Below the pieces are notes generated by a model, which did not search any database, was not told the origin of the DNA, and saw nothing but the letters and a program-made list of their open reading frames with translations. A program made the position numbers and the translations under genes. From Streptomyces alboflavus (lineage in GTDB: Bacteria > Actinomycetota > Actinomycetes > Streptomycetales > Streptomycetaceae), in the NCBI RefSeq assembly GCF_000716675.1, contig NZ_JNXT01000002.1, positions 62,001 to 126,000 of the forward strand: a stretch of 64,000 bases of DNA, given 5' to 3'. Below are positions 16,695-25,718 of this stretch, piece after piece. How positions within the stretch are numbered: the first letter of the stretch is position 1; each line of letters opens with the position of its first letter.

Positions 16695-16775
16695 ATGGAG
16701 CAGACACGCATGGCCCCGGTGCGCACCCACGACCCTGGTGATCCGGCGATGCGAGCGACAACCCCCGCTGTCTGA
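16695..16775 (+). CDS. Short ORF (26 aa) between riboswitch and mmsA
   Basis: An ATG at 16695, or in the same frame at 16710 (which has GGAG 9 nt upstream), opens a 26- or 21-codon frame ending at the TGA 16773-16775. The peptide begins MEQTRMAPVRTHDP. Its stop codon touches a hairpin (16775-16790). It may be a leader peptide or a chance frame; it has no recognised family. Confidence 0.3.
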   Translation: MEQTRMAPVRTHDPGDPAMRATTPAV

Positions 16776-16790
16776 CGGCCCTTTGGCCGT
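16775..16790 (+). terminator. Hairpin in the mmsA leader
   Basis: ACGGCC (16775-16780) pairs with GGCCGT (16785-16790) around the loop CTTT. It sits 100 nt after the aptamer and 107 nt before mmsA. It is a candidate attenuator or expression-platform element; there is no U-tract. Confidence 0.35.
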
Positions 16791-16897
16791 TCGCGTCCCT
16801 CTGTCCGACCGTCACTCCGGCATGCCCGCGCACGCCGCCGACGGCCGGCCGGGCGCGCCCGTCCTCGGATCCCCACCTGACGAAAGAGCAGGCTCCC

Positions 16898-18397
16898 ATG
16901 GTCCGTGAACTGACCCACTTCATCGGCGGCAAGCACATCCCGGGAACTTCGGGCGCGCAGGCCGACGTGTACGACCCGAACACCGGCGAGATACAGGCCC
17001 GCGTCCCGCTCGCGAACCGCGCGGAGACCGAGGCCGCCATCGCCGACGCGGCCGAGGCGCAGCGCGAGTGGGGCGAGTGGAACCCGCAGCGCCGCGCCCG
17101 CGTCCTGATGCGGTTCCTGCGGATCGTCGAGGGCGAACGCGAGTCGCTGGCCCGCCTCTTGTCGGCCGAGCACGGCAAGACCGTCGCCGACGCGCACGGC
17201 GACCTGCAGCGCGGCCTCGAGGTCGTGGAGTTCGCCGCGGGCATCCCGCACCTGCTCAAGGGCGAGTTCACCGACAACGCCGGAACCGGCATCGACGTGC
17301 ACTCGCTGCGCCGCCCCATCGGCGTCGTCGCCGGCATCACGCCGTTCAACTTCCCCGCGATGATCCCTCTGTGGAAGGCCGCGCCCGCCATCGCCTGCGG
17401 CAACTCCTTCATCCTCAAGCCCTCCGAGCGCGACCCGTCCGTCCCGCTGCGCCTCGCCGAGCTCTTCCTGGAGGCGGGCCTGCCGCCGGGCGTCCTGAAC
17501 GTCGTCAACGGCGGCAAGGAAACCGTCGACACCCTCCTGGAGGACCCCCGCGTCGAGGCCCTCGGCTTCGTCGGCTCCACGCCGATCGCCGCGCACATCT
17601 ACGCCACCGCCGCCGCCCACGGCAAGCGCGCCCAGTGCTTCGGCGGCGCCAAGAACCACATGATCGTGATGCCGGACGCGGACCTCGACCAGGCCGTGGA
17701 CGCTCTGATCGGCGCCGGCTACGGCTCCGCGGGCGAGCGCTGCATGGCGATCTCCGTGGCCGTGCCCGTCGGCGAGTCCACCGCCGACGCCCTGGTGGCC
17801 CGCCTCAAGGACCGCATCGGCGCGCTGCGCATCGGCCGCTCCGACGACCCCGAGGCCGACTTCGGCCCCCTCGTCAGCCGCGACGCCCTCGACCGCGTCC
17901 GCTCCTACGTCGACCTCGGCGTCGAAGAGGGCGCCGAACTCGTGGTCGATGGCCGTGACTTCACCCTCCCCGGGCACGAGGGCGGCTTCTTCGCGGGCGC
18001 CTCGCTCTTCGACCGCGTCACCCCGGACATGCGGATCTACCAGGAGGAGATCTTCGGCCCGGTCCTGTCCGTGGTCCGCGCCGCCGACTACGAAGAGGCG
18101 CTGCGGCTGCCCAGCGAGCACCCCTACGGCAACGGCGTCGCGCTCTTCACCCGCGACGGCGACACCGCACGCGACTTCACCCGCCGCGTCGACACCGGCA
18201 TGGTCGGCGTCAACGTCCCCATCCCGGTCCCCGTCGCGTACCACACCTTCGGCGGCTGGAAGCGCTCCGGCTTCGGCGACCTCAACCAGCACGGTCCTGA
18301 CTCCATCCGCTTCTACACCCGCACCAAGACCGTCACCTCGCGCTGGCCCTCCGGGGCCAAGGAAGGCGCGAGCTTCACCATCCCGACGATGCGGTGA
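16898..18397 (+). CDS. mmsA: CoA-acylating methylmalonate-semialdehyde dehydrogenase
   Basis: 499 aa. The aldehyde dehydrogenase fold has GITPFNFPAMIPLWK (147-160), the NAD-binding GFVGSTPIA, and the catalytic Cys282 in GSAGERCMAISVAVPVG; RCMA is characteristic of the MmsA branch. It oxidises (S)-methylmalonate semialdehyde with CoA to propionyl-CoA, the last step of valine breakdown. It is the first gene of a five-gene operon behind a cobalamin riboswitch, and its stop overlaps the next start (GTGA). Its product feeds propionyl-CoA to B12-dependent methylmalonyl-CoA mutase, which is encoded elsewhere. The ribosome site is weak. Confidence 0.94.
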   Translation: MVRELTHFIGGKHIPGTSGAQADVYDPNTGEIQARVPLANRAETEAAIADAAEAQREWGEWNPQRRARVLMRFLRIVEGERESLARLLSAEHGKTVADAHGDLQRGLEVVEFAAGIPHLLKGEFTDNAGTGIDVHSLRRPIGVVAGITPFNFPAMIPLWKAAPAIACGNSFILKPSERDPSVPLRLAELFLEAGLPPGVLNVVNGGKETVDTLLEDPRVEALGFVGSTPIAAHIYATAAAHGKRAQCFGGAKNHMIVMPDADLDQAVDALIGAGYGSAGERCMAISVAVPVGESTADALVARLKDRIGALRIGRSDDPEADFGPLVSRDALDRVRSYVDLGVEEGAELVVDGRDFTLPGHEGGFFAGASLFDRVTPDMRIYQEEIFGPVLSVVRAADYEEALRLPSEHPYGNGVALFTRDGDTARDFTRRVDTGMVGVNVPIPVPVAYHTFGGWKRSGFGDLNQHGPDSIRFYTRTKTVTSRWPSGAKEGASFTIPTMR

Positions 18398-19551
18398 CCG
18401 CCATGACCAGCTCACTGCTCACCGAGGACCAGCTCGCCATCGTCGAGACCACCCTCGACTTCGCCCAGGAACACCTCGCCCCGCACGCCCTCGCCTGGGA
18501 CCAGGAGAAGCACTTCCCGGTGGAGGTGCTGCGCAAGGCCGCCGACCTCGGCCTCGGCGGGATGTACGTCGCCGAGGACGTGGGCGGCTCCGGGCTCACC
18601 CGCGCCGACGGCGTCCTCGTCTTCGAGGCCCTCGCCTCCGGCTGCCCGTCCATCGCGGGCTACCTCTCCATCCACAACATGGTCGCCTGGATGATCGACC
18701 GGTACGGCGACGAGGCCCAGCGCGCCCGCTGGCTCGGGTCGCTCACGTCCATGGACTGGCTCGGCAGCTACTGCCTCACCGAGCCCGGCGCGGGCTCCGA
18801 CGCCGCCGCGCTCAGCACCCGCGCCGAACGCGACGGCGACGCCTATGTCCTGACCGGCGTCAAGCAGTTCATCTCCGGCGCCGGCGCCGCGCACGTGTAC
18901 ATCGTGATGGCCCGCACCGGCGACAGCGGCCCCGGCGGCGTCTCCGCGTTCGTCGTCGAGCGCGACGACCCCGGCCTGTCCTTCGGCCCGAACGAGCAGA
19001 AGATGGGCTGGAACGCCCAGCCCACCCGGCAGGTGATCCTCGACGGGGTGCGGCTGTCCGCCGACCGGCTGCTCGGTGGCGAGGGCAACGGCTTCCGCAT
19101 CGCCATGAACGGCCTCAACGGCGGCCGCCTCGGCATCGCCGCCTGCTCCCTCGGCGGCGCCCGCAGCGCCCTCGACCGCAGCCTCGGCTACCTCGCCGAC
19201 CGCGAGGCGTTCGGGGCCAGGCTCCTGGACGCGCAGGCGCTCCAGTTCAAGCTCGCCGACATGGCGACCGAGCTGACCGCGGCCCGCGCCCTGGTCCGCC
19301 AGGCCGCCCAGGCCCTCGACGCGGGCGACCCGCAGGCACCCCAACTGTGCGCCATGGCCAAGCAGTTCGCCACCGACACCGGCCACTCGGTCGCCGACCG
19401 CGCCCTGCAACTGCACGGCGGCTACGGCTACCTGACCGAGTACGGCATCGAGAAGCTCGTGCGCGACCTGCGCGTCCACCGCATCCTGGAAGGAACCAAC
19501 GAGATCATGCGCCTGATCGTCGCCCGCGGCCTGACGGGGGCGCTGCGATGA
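18394..19551 (+). CDS. Acyl-CoA dehydrogenase, isobutyryl-CoA dehydrogenase type
   Basis: 385 aa from the GTG at 18394, which overlaps the mmsA stop; an ATG at 18403 is an alternative. It is a short-chain acyl-CoA dehydrogenase: N-terminal helical domain, YCLTEPGAGSDAAAL (FAD/substrate beta-domain), and the C-terminal LQLHGGYGYLTEYGIEK and LEGTNEIMR. Glu366 in LEGTNE is the probable catalytic base. It forms methacrylyl-CoA from isobutyryl-CoA, passing electrons to ETF. It is coupled to the genes on both sides. Context makes isobutyryl-CoA the likely substrate, though 2-methylbutyryl-CoA is also possible. Confidence 0.92.
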   Translation: MTAMTSSLLTEDQLAIVETTLDFAQEHLAPHALAWDQEKHFPVEVLRKAADLGLGGMYVAEDVGGSGLTRADGVLVFEALASGCPSIAGYLSIHNMVAWMIDRYGDEAQRARWLGSLTSMDWLGSYCLTEPGAGSDAAALSTRAERDGDAYVLTGVKQFISGAGAAHVYIVMARTGDSGPGGVSAFVVERDDPGLSFGPNEQKMGWNAQPTRQVILDGVRLSADRLLGGEGNGFRIAMNGLNGGRLGIAACSLGGARSALDRSLGYLADREAFGARLLDAQALQFKLADMATELTAARALVRQAAQALDAGDPQAPQLCAMAKQFATDTGHSVADRALQLHGGYGYLTEYGIEKLVRDLRVHRILEGTNEIMRLIVARGLTGALR

Positions 19552-20645
19552 CGCCCACCGCCGCCGCGGACCCGGCGCCCGCCGACGACTCCGTACTGCT
19601 GCGCACCGAAGGCCGCGCCGCCTACATCGTCCTCAACCGGCCCCGCGCCCTGAACGCCCTCACCCACGCCATGGTCCGCCGCATCGACCAGGCCCTCGCC
19701 GCCTGGGAGCACGACCCGGCCGTGGAGACCGTCGTGCTCACCGGCGCCGGAGAGCGCGGCCTGTGCGCGGGCGGCGACATCCGCGCCATCTACGACGACG
19801 CCCGCACCGGCGGCAGCGCCTCCGCGGACTTCTGGCGCGACGAGTACCACCTCAACGCCCGCATCGCGCGCTACCCGAAGCCGTACGTCGCCGTGATGGA
19901 CGGCATCGTCATGGGCGGCGGCGTCGGCGTCTCCGCGCACGGCGGCGTCCGCGTCGTCACCGAGCGCTCCCGGATCGCCATGCCCGAGACGGGCATCGGC
20001 TTCGTCCCCGACGTCGGCGGCACCTATCTGCTCGGCCTCGCGCCCGGCGAACTCGGCACCCATCTGGCCCTGACAGGACAGCAGCTGGGCGCCCGCGACG
20101 CGCTCCTGTGCGGGCTCGCCGACCACTTCGTCCCCTCCGACCAGCTGCCGCGCCTCGTCGCGGACCTCGCCTCCGATCCGGTGCGCGAGGTCCTCGCCCG
20201 GTACGTCGCCGAGGCGCCGCCCGGCGTCCTCGGCGAGCAGCGCGCGTGGATCGACGCCTGCTACACGGCGCACGGCGTCGAGGAGATCGTCGACCGGCTG
20301 CAGAACCACGGCGCGCAGGCCGCCAAGGAGGCCGCTGAGACCCTGCACACCAAGTCGCCGACCGCCCTGAAGGTCACGCTCTCCTCGCTGCGCCGGGCCC
20401 GGCAGCTCGGCCCGCTGGAGCGGGTCCTCGAGCAGGAGTACCGGGTGTCGTGCGCGGCCCTCGCCTCCGCCGACCTCGTGGAGGGCATCCGCGCCCAGGT
20501 CGTCGACAAGGACCGCGACCCCCGCTGGTCCCCGGCCGGCCTCGCCGACGTCACCGACGACGACGTGGCCCGCTACTTCGCCCCGCTCGGCGCGCGCGAA
20601 CTCGCCCTCGCCGCCGACCGCTCCCCGCAGGAGGTGCCCTGGTGA
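19548..20645 (+). CDS. 3-hydroxyisobutyryl-CoA hydrolase (enoyl-CoA hydratase superfamily)
   Basis: 365 aa, ATG at 19548 overlapping the upstream stop by 4 nt. The crotonase fold has the oxyanion loop LCAGGDIRAIY and VMDGIVMGGGVGVSAHG, then PETGIGFVPDVGGTYLL with the catalytic Glu and Asp. The 365-aa length and the long C-terminal domain with EYRVSCAALASADLVEGIRA are those of HIBCH hydrolases rather than hydratases. It releases 3-hydroxyisobutyrate from its CoA ester, the step before mmsB. Its stop overlaps the mmsB GTG. Confidence 0.9.
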   Translation: MTPTAAADPAPADDSVLLRTEGRAAYIVLNRPRALNALTHAMVRRIDQALAAWEHDPAVETVVLTGAGERGLCAGGDIRAIYDDARTGGSASADFWRDEYHLNARIARYPKPYVAVMDGIVMGGGVGVSAHGGVRVVTERSRIAMPETGIGFVPDVGGTYLLGLAPGELGTHLALTGQQLGARDALLCGLADHFVPSDQLPRLVADLASDPVREVLARYVAEAPPGVLGEQRAWIDACYTAHGVEEIVDRLQNHGAQAAKEAAETLHTKSPTALKVTLSSLRRARQLGPLERVLEQEYRVSCAALASADLVEGIRAQVVDKDRDPRWSPAGLADVTDDDVARYFAPLGARELALAADRSPQEVPW

Positions 20646-21571
20646 GCCCCGTCATCGCCTTCGTCGGCCTCGGCCACATGGGCGGCCCGATGGCCGCCAA
20701 CCTCGTCAAGGCCGGACACCGGGTCGTCGGCCACGACCTGGTCCCGGACGCCGTGGACGCCGCCGTCGCCGCGGGCGTCGAGGCCGCCCCCTCGGCCGTG
20801 GCGGCGGCCGCCGACGCGGACGTCGTGGTCACCATGCTGCCCGCGGGCCGCCACGTCCTCGCCCTCTACCAGGACGAGGGACTGCTCGCCGCCGCCCGGC
20901 CCGGCACCCTCTTCGTCGACTGCTCCACGATCGACGTCGCCGACGCGCGGGCCGCCCACGAAGCGGCCGTGGCCGCCGGACACCTCGCCGTGGACGCCCC
21001 CGTCTCCGGCGGCGTCATGGGCGCGGAGGCGGGCACGCTCACGTTCATGGTCGGCGGTGACGAGGCCGCGTTCGCGCGGGCCGAGCCGCTGCTCGCCGCG
21101 ATGGGCAAGAAGGCCGTGCACTGCGGCGCGGCGGGCGCCGGACAGGCCGCGAAGATCTGCAACAACATGATCCTCGGCGTCTCCATGATCGCCGTCAGTG
21201 AGGCCTTCGTCCTCGGCGAGAGCCTCGGCCTCTCCCATCAGGCGCTGTACGACGTGGCGTCCACCGCGTCCGGCCAGTGCTGGGCGCTGAGCGTCAACTG
21301 CCCCGTGCCGGGACCGGTCCCGGGCTCGCCCGCCAACCGCGACTACCTCCCGGGCTTCGCCGCACCCCTCATGGCCAAGGACCTCGGCCTCGCCGCGAAC
21401 GCCGTGCGCGCGGGCGGCGTCGACGCCGAACTGGGCCTGCGCGCCGCCGAGCTGTACGCCGCCTTCGCCGAGGGCGGGGGAGCGGCGGAGGACTTCTCCG
21501 GGATCGTCCGGGCCATCAGAGAGCGCTCCGGACCGCAACTCGCCGACGACCAGAGGAACCAGCGATCATGA
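20642..21571 (+). CDS. mmsB: 3-hydroxyisobutyrate dehydrogenase
   Basis: 309 aa from the GTG at 20642, with CAGGAGGTG upstream inside the preceding gene. The NAD-binding motif is [12 protein letters not shown], the substrate motif [22 protein letters not shown], and the catalytic Lys171 sits in KICNNMILG. It oxidises 3-hydroxyisobutyrate to methylmalonate semialdehyde, the MmsA substrate. Both ends overlap neighbouring genes by 4 nt, so the pathway enzymes should be made together. Confidence 0.94.
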   Translation: MSPVIAFVGLGHMGGPMAANLVKAGHRVVGHDLVPDAVDAAVAAGVEAAPSAVAAAADADVVVTMLPAGRHVLALYQDEGLLAAARPGTLFVDCSTIDVADARAAHEAAVAAGHLAVDAPVSGGVMGAEAGTLTFMVGGDEAAFARAEPLLAAMGKKAVHCGAAGAGQAAKICNNMILGVSMIAVSEAFVLGESLGLSHQALYDVASTASGQCWALSVNCPVPGPVPGSPANRDYLPGFAAPLMAKDLGLAANAVRAGGVDAELGLRAAELYAAFAEGGGAAEDFSGIVRAIRERSGPQLADDQRNQRS

Positions 21572-22383
21572 CCGACCCCACGGCCACCACGGACTCCACG
21601 GCCACCACGGACTCGTACGAGACGATCCTCGTGGAGCGCAAGGGCAGGGTGGCCATCCTCACCCTCAACCGCCCCAAGGCCCTGAACGCCCTGAACCTCC
21701 AGGTCATGCGGGAGGTCGTCGCCGCGGCCGAGGCTCTCGACCGGGACCCGGAGGTCGGCTGCATCGTCCTCACCGGCTCCGCGAAGGCGTTCGCCGCGGG
21801 CGCCGACATCAAGGAGATGAGCCCGCAGAACTACCTGGACATGTACCTGAGCGACTGGTTCACGGCCTGGGACCGACTCGGCCAGGTGCGCACCCCGACG
21901 CTCGCCGCCGTCTCCGGTTACGCCCTCGGCGGCGGCTGCGAGCTGGCCATGCTCTGCGACATCCTGCTCGCCGCCGACACGGCGGTCTTCGGCCAGCCGG
22001 AGATCAAGCTGGGCGTCATCCCCGGCATCGGCGGCTCGCAGCGCCTGACCCGCGCCGTCGGCAAGGCCAAGGCCATGGAGCTGTGTCTGACCGGCCGCAC
22101 CATGGACGCGGAGGAGGCCGAGCGCGCCGGGCTCGTCTCCCGGGTCGTCCCCGCCGACGACCTGCTCGGCGAGGCGCTGAGCGTCGCCGAGACGGTGGCG
22201 GGGATGTCGCTGCCGGTCGCCATGATGGCCAAGGAGTCGGTCAACCGCTCCTTCGAGACGACCCTCACCGAAGGCGTCCGCTTCGAACGGCGCCTCTTCC
22301 ACGCGGTGTTCGCGACGGCGGACCAGAAGGAGGGCATGACCGCGTTCACGGAGAAGCGCAAGCCGCACTTCACCCACCGGTAG
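21568..22383 (+). CDS. Enoyl-CoA hydratase (methacrylyl-CoA hydratase)
   Basis: 271 aa, ATG at 21568 overlapping the mmsB stop. A Thr/Ser-rich N-terminal tail ([15 protein letters not shown]) precedes a complete crotonase fold: [10 protein letters not shown] (oxyanion hole), [13 protein letters not shown] and [15 protein letters not shown] with both catalytic Glu positions. In this operon it would hydrate methacrylyl-CoA to 3-hydroxyisobutyryl-CoA, which completes the isobutyryl-CoA to propionyl-CoA route. It is the last gene; a hairpin follows. Confidence 0.93.
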   Translation: MTDPTATTDSTATTDSYETILVERKGRVAILTLNRPKALNALNLQVMREVVAAAEALDRDPEVGCIVLTGSAKAFAAGADIKEMSPQNYLDMYLSDWFTAWDRLGQVRTPTLAAVSGYALGGGCELAMLCDILLAADTAVFGQPEIKLGVIPGIGGSQRLTRAVGKAKAMELCLTGRTMDAEEAERAGLVSRVVPADDLLGEALSVAETVAGMSLPVAMMAKESVNRSFETTLTEGVRFERRLFHAVFATADQKEGMTAFTEKRKPHFTHR

Positions 22384-22407
22384 ACCATCGGCAGGACTGC
22401 CGCCGGA

Positions 22408-22431
22408 GCGGCGCCCGGTCCAGGGCGCCGC
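22408..22431. terminator. Bidirectional terminator between convergent genes
   Basis: A perfect 9-bp stem, GCGGCGCCC (22408-22416) and GGGCGCCGC (22423-22431), with the loop GGTCCA, lies between the enoyl-CoA hydratase (plus) and the kinase gene (minus). Confidence 0.7.
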
Positions 22432-22449
22432 GTCCGTGGCCGCCGCCGC

Positions 22450-25400
22450 TCAGCGCACGTACGCGTTGAGCGGCGACACTCCGTCGAGGTCGACCTGGAG
22501 CCCGTGCAGCGCCTTGGAGTACAGGTACGTGCGCATCGGCACGTACACGGGCACCGCCGCTGCCTGCTCCATCACCCGGCGGTCCACCGTCGACCACAGC
22601 TCGCCCGCGTCGCGCAGCGACCCCGCCGAACCGGCCGCGTCGATCGCCGAGTCGACGCCGGAGTTCTTCAGGCGCGAGTAGTTCGACGACGTGGGGTAGC
22701 TGTACTTGCCGTCGAAGTACTCCGGCAGGGTCGCGGAGCCGACGGGCAGACCGGCGCCCACGGGCAGCCGGAACAGGTCGTACTTCCCCGTGCCCGCGTT
22801 CTTGTAGTAGTCCGTCGTGTCGTCCTTCTGCAACTTGACCTGGAATCCGGCCCGGTCGAGTGCCGCCTTGATCACCTGGGCCCGCTCGGCGTCCGTCGCG
22901 TCCGCGTGCCCGAGGGTGAGCCTGAAGCCGCTCTCGTCCGCGTCCTTGAGCAGCGCACGGGCCTTCGCCGGGTCGCCGTGCTCCCCGGCCCCGTACAGGT
23001 CGAAGGGGCGGGCGCCGCGGACACCGGGCGGCAGCAGGTTGTGATGGACCGTGCCGTCCTCGCCGCTGGCCGCGAGGACGTCCCCCGCAGGCAGGGCCGT
23101 GGCGATGGCCTTGCGGACCTTGACGTCCTTCACCCGGCGGGTGTTGATCTGGTACGCGTGGATGAAGGCCGACGGCGCGGACAGACGCCCCGCGCCGCCG
23201 GCGTTCTTGCCGAGCCCGTCCTTGCCGAGCGAACCGGTGAACGACATCACCGCTTCGCTCGAACCGGCGCTCACCGTACGGGACTTGATGTCCTCGACGG
23301 ACAGCCCGCCCTCGATGCGGTACGTGTCCGGGTAGGCGGTCCGCAGCGGGTCGCTGTCCGCCTTCCACTCGGAGTTGCGGGTCAGGACGACGTCCTTCGC
23401 GCCGGTGAACGTGCTCACCTCGTACGGCCCGGTGGACGGCACCGTCGGCGAGCCCGTGGAGGTGTCCTTCACCCGGTCGGGCACCGGCGCGCCGGAGGGG
23501 CCCGCGAGCGCGACATTGAAGTCCGGCCGGGCGCTCTCCAGATGGAAGACGACCGTGCGGTCGTCGGGTGTCTCGATCGTGCCCGGCGGCAGGGTGCGGT
23601 CGCCGCTGCCGCCGTCCGCAGCCTTGGGGCCGAGCAGCCAGCTGCGCAGGGTCCGGTCGCCGATGGCGAACGACGGGTCGAGCGTGCGCTGGACGGCGTT
23701 CACGAAGTCCTTGGCGAGGACCGGCGTGCCGTCGTTGTACGTGAGGCCGGGCTTGAGCGTGAAGGTCCAGGTCCGGCCGCCCGACGAGGCCCGGCCGCCG
23801 TCGGTGGCCAGGTCGCCGACGAGCTTGACCCTGCCGTCGGGCAGCGTCTTGAGGCCGGTCAGGCTGCGGTGGACCAGGCGGGAGACGAGCCGGTCGGTGC
23901 CCGACCACATCTTGCCGGGGTCGACGGTGGTGAGGTCGGCGGGTTCGAGGACGGTGACCTTGCCGCCCTTGCGGGCCTCCGCGACGGCGGGCGCAGGGCC
24001 CTCGGAGTCGTCCGCCGTGCCCAGGACCAGCGTCTCGGTCTTGGCCCGCTCGGCCACCGTGCTGCCCTTCGGGCCGGGCTTGGGGCGGTCCGACGTGCCC
24101 CCGGACGTCCCCTTCCCCGAGTCGTCCTTGGTGCCGCCGAACGGGTCGGTGACGGTGAGCGTCACGACGAGCGCGGCGACGGCCACGGCCGCGCCGCCCG
24201 GGACCCACCAGGTGCGCCACCACGGCCGCCCGGCGGGTACCTGGCCGTGGTGGGCGACCGGGGCGGGCCACAGCGGGGGCGGGGCGGTCGGTCTGGGCGG
24301 CGGGAGGGGGTAGGAGGTGGGGACGGGCTGCGGTCCGGAGTCGGCTGGGTGCCCGGCCTGCGCCAGGGGCGCCTGGGCCGACGGCGGTGGGCCGAAGGGC
24401 GACGGGGCGGCGGGCGCCGGGTGGGCGGGAGCGGGTGGGGTGGGTGCCGAGGCCGGTGGGGTCGGGGTGCCGGGGTTCGGTGTGCCTGGTGTGCCTGGTG
24501 TGGCGGCGCCGGGGCTCGGTGTGCCGGGAGTCGCGGGGGCATGGTTCGGCGTGCCCGTGGCGGGAGCGGCGGAAGCCGGTGCGGCCGGTGCGGCCTTCGT
24601 CAGACCGACGGACGCCTCCTTGGCCCGTGCCTCAAGCTCGCTCCGTGTCCCCTCGGCGTCCGGCCGGTCGGCGGGCGCCTTCGCCAGCATCCGGCCCACC
24701 AGGTCGTCCCAGGCGGGCGAGAGGCCCGGGCGCCGCAGGGAGGGCCGGTCCGGGGTCTCGTACACGTGACAGTGCATCAGCGCGGCCGCCGACGGGGCGT
24801 CGAACGGCGGGGCGCCGGTGAGCATTTCGTGCACCATGCAGCCCAGCGAGTACACATCGGTGCGCCCGTCGGTCTCGCCGTGGGCGAACCGCTCCGGGGC
24901 CATGTAGTGCAGCGTGCCGATGGGCGAGTCGGAGGTGCGGGTGAGATAGCCGCCGGCCCCCGTCGCCGCGTCCAGGAACTTGGCGATGCCGAAGTCGAGG
25001 ACCTTCACGGTGCCCTCGTCGGTGACCATCACGTTGGCGGGCTTGATGTCCCGGTGCACGATGCCGGCCCGGTGCGCCACCGCGAGCGCCCGGCACACCT
25101 GTGCGGCGATGTCCGCGACCCGCTGCGGCGAGAGCCCCTTGCCGTTCCTGAGCAGCTCGGTGACCGTACGGCCGTTCAGGAGCGGCATCACCAGATACGG
25201 ACTGTCGCCCTCCGAACCGTGGTCGAAGACCGGCACGATGTACGTGCTGTCGAGCGCCGCCGCGGCCCGCGCCTCCCGCACGAACAGCGCCAGCATGCGC
25301 TCGCGGTCCGGCGCCGACGTGTCCTGCGGCAGGCCGAGCAGCTTGACGGCCACCTCCCGGTCGAGCCGGGCGTCCCGGGCCCGCCAGACTGCCCCCATGC

Positions 25401-25458
25401 CGCCCGCGCCTATGCGTTCCGTGAGCGTGTACCGCCCGTCAAGGACTGCGCCGCGCAT
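22450..25458 (-). CDS. Transmembrane Ser/Thr kinase fused to a family-5 solute-binding sensor
   Basis: 1002 aa from the ATG at 25458 (GGAG 6 nt upstream); a GTG at 25479 is a weaker start. The kinase domain (about 10-275) is complete: glycine loop GAGGMG, K39, HRDIKPAN with D137, DFG at 155-157, APE at 187-189. A Pro/Ala/Thr-rich linker (about 285-410) leads to one TM helix (about 417-437, VPGGAAVAVAALVVTL). The extracellular part (about 480-1000) is an SBP_bac_5 peptide-binding domain. The protein thus senses a peptide-like ligand outside and phosphorylates Ser/Thr targets inside, in place of the PASTA domains of PknB. No transporter genes are adjacent. Confidence 0.93.
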   Translation of the reverse strand: MRGAVLDGRYTLTERIGAGGMGAVWRARDARLDREVAVKLLGLPQDTSAPDRERMLALFVREARAAAALDSTYIVPVFDHGSEGDSPYLVMPLLNGRTVTELLRNGKGLSPQRVADIAAQVCRALAVAHRAGIVHRDIKPANVMVTDEGTVKVLDFGIAKFLDAATGAGGYLTRTSDSPIGTLHYMAPERFAHGETDGRTDVYSLGCMVHEMLTGAPPFDAPSAAALMHCHVYETPDRPSLRRPGLSPAWDDLVGRMLAKAPADRPDAEGTRSELEARAKEASVGLTKAAPAAPASAAPATGTPNHAPATPGTPSPGAATPGTPGTPNPGTPTPPASAPTPPAPAHPAPAAPSPFGPPPSAQAPLAQAGHPADSGPQPVPTSYPLPPPRPTAPPPLWPAPVAHHGQVPAGRPWWRTWWVPGGAAVAVAALVVTLTVTDPFGGTKDDSGKGTSGGTSDRPKPGPKGSTVAERAKTETLVLGTADDSEGPAPAVAEARKGGKVTVLEPADLTTVDPGKMWSGTDRLVSRLVHRSLTGLKTLPDGRVKLVGDLATDGGRASSGGRTWTFTLKPGLTYNDGTPVLAKDFVNAVQRTLDPSFAIGDRTLRSWLLGPKAADGGSGDRTLPPGTIETPDDRTVVFHLESARPDFNVALAGPSGAPVPDRVKDTSTGSPTVPSTGPYEVSTFTGAKDVVLTRNSEWKADSDPLRTAYPDTYRIEGGLSVEDIKSRTVSAGSSEAVMSFTGSLGKDGLGKNAGGAGRLSAPSAFIHAYQINTRRVKDVKVRKAIATALPAGDVLAASGEDGTVHHNLLPPGVRGARPFDLYGAGEHGDPAKARALLKDADESGFRLTLGHADATDAERAQVIKAALDRAGFQVKLQKDDTTDYYKNAGTGKYDLFRLPVGAGLPVGSATLPEYFDGKYSYPTSSNYSRLKNSGVDSAIDAAGSAGSLRDAGELWSTVDRRVMEQAAAVPVYVPMRTYLYSKALHGLQVDLDGVSPLNAYVR

Positions 25459-25580
25459 CCCCTGCTCCACCCCACCCACCCCGTAGAAACACGCCCGCTG
25501 CGGGCGGCAAGGTCAATTTACCCGTGCCGTGGAGAAGTTGGAGAGGTGTTGTGCCGCGGGCCCCGCCGTCATCGGCGATC

Positions 25581-25602
25581 CGCGCGGCAGATCTGCTGCG
25601 CG
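25581..25602. promoter_or_regulatory. 22-bp near-perfect palindrome between kinase and GH65 genes
   Basis: The element is centred on GCAGATCTGC, with outer arms CGCGC and GCGCG; only one base pair breaks the symmetry. It lies in the 260-bp divergent gap, about 120 bp from each start. It is a candidate operator for a dimeric regulator. Confidence 0.45.
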
Positions 25603-25655
25603 TGGCGTGTTTCCCACACTCCGTGTTCAGGACTTGATGTGTTGTGCCGAAGTTA

Positions 25656-25685
25656 TTGACGTGACTCGTTCATGAAATTTATGGT
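25656..25685 (+). promoter_or_regulatory. Sigma-70-like promoter for the GH65 gene
   Basis: TTGACG (25656-25661) and TATGGT (25680-25685) are spaced 18 bp in a locally AT-rich patch, 33 bp before the GH65 start codon. Confidence 0.5.
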
Positions 25686-25718
25686 CCGTGGACCCTCACC
25701 TCACCATGACGGAGAACA

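Noticed and set aside
13595..18415. A 1606-codon open frame on the minus strand opposite GNAT, alaS, riboswitch and mmsA
   Set aside because: It is a shadow of high third-position GC on the plus strand. It is low-complexity Gly/Asp/Val-rich, has no domain, and crosses a clear riboswitch and terminators.
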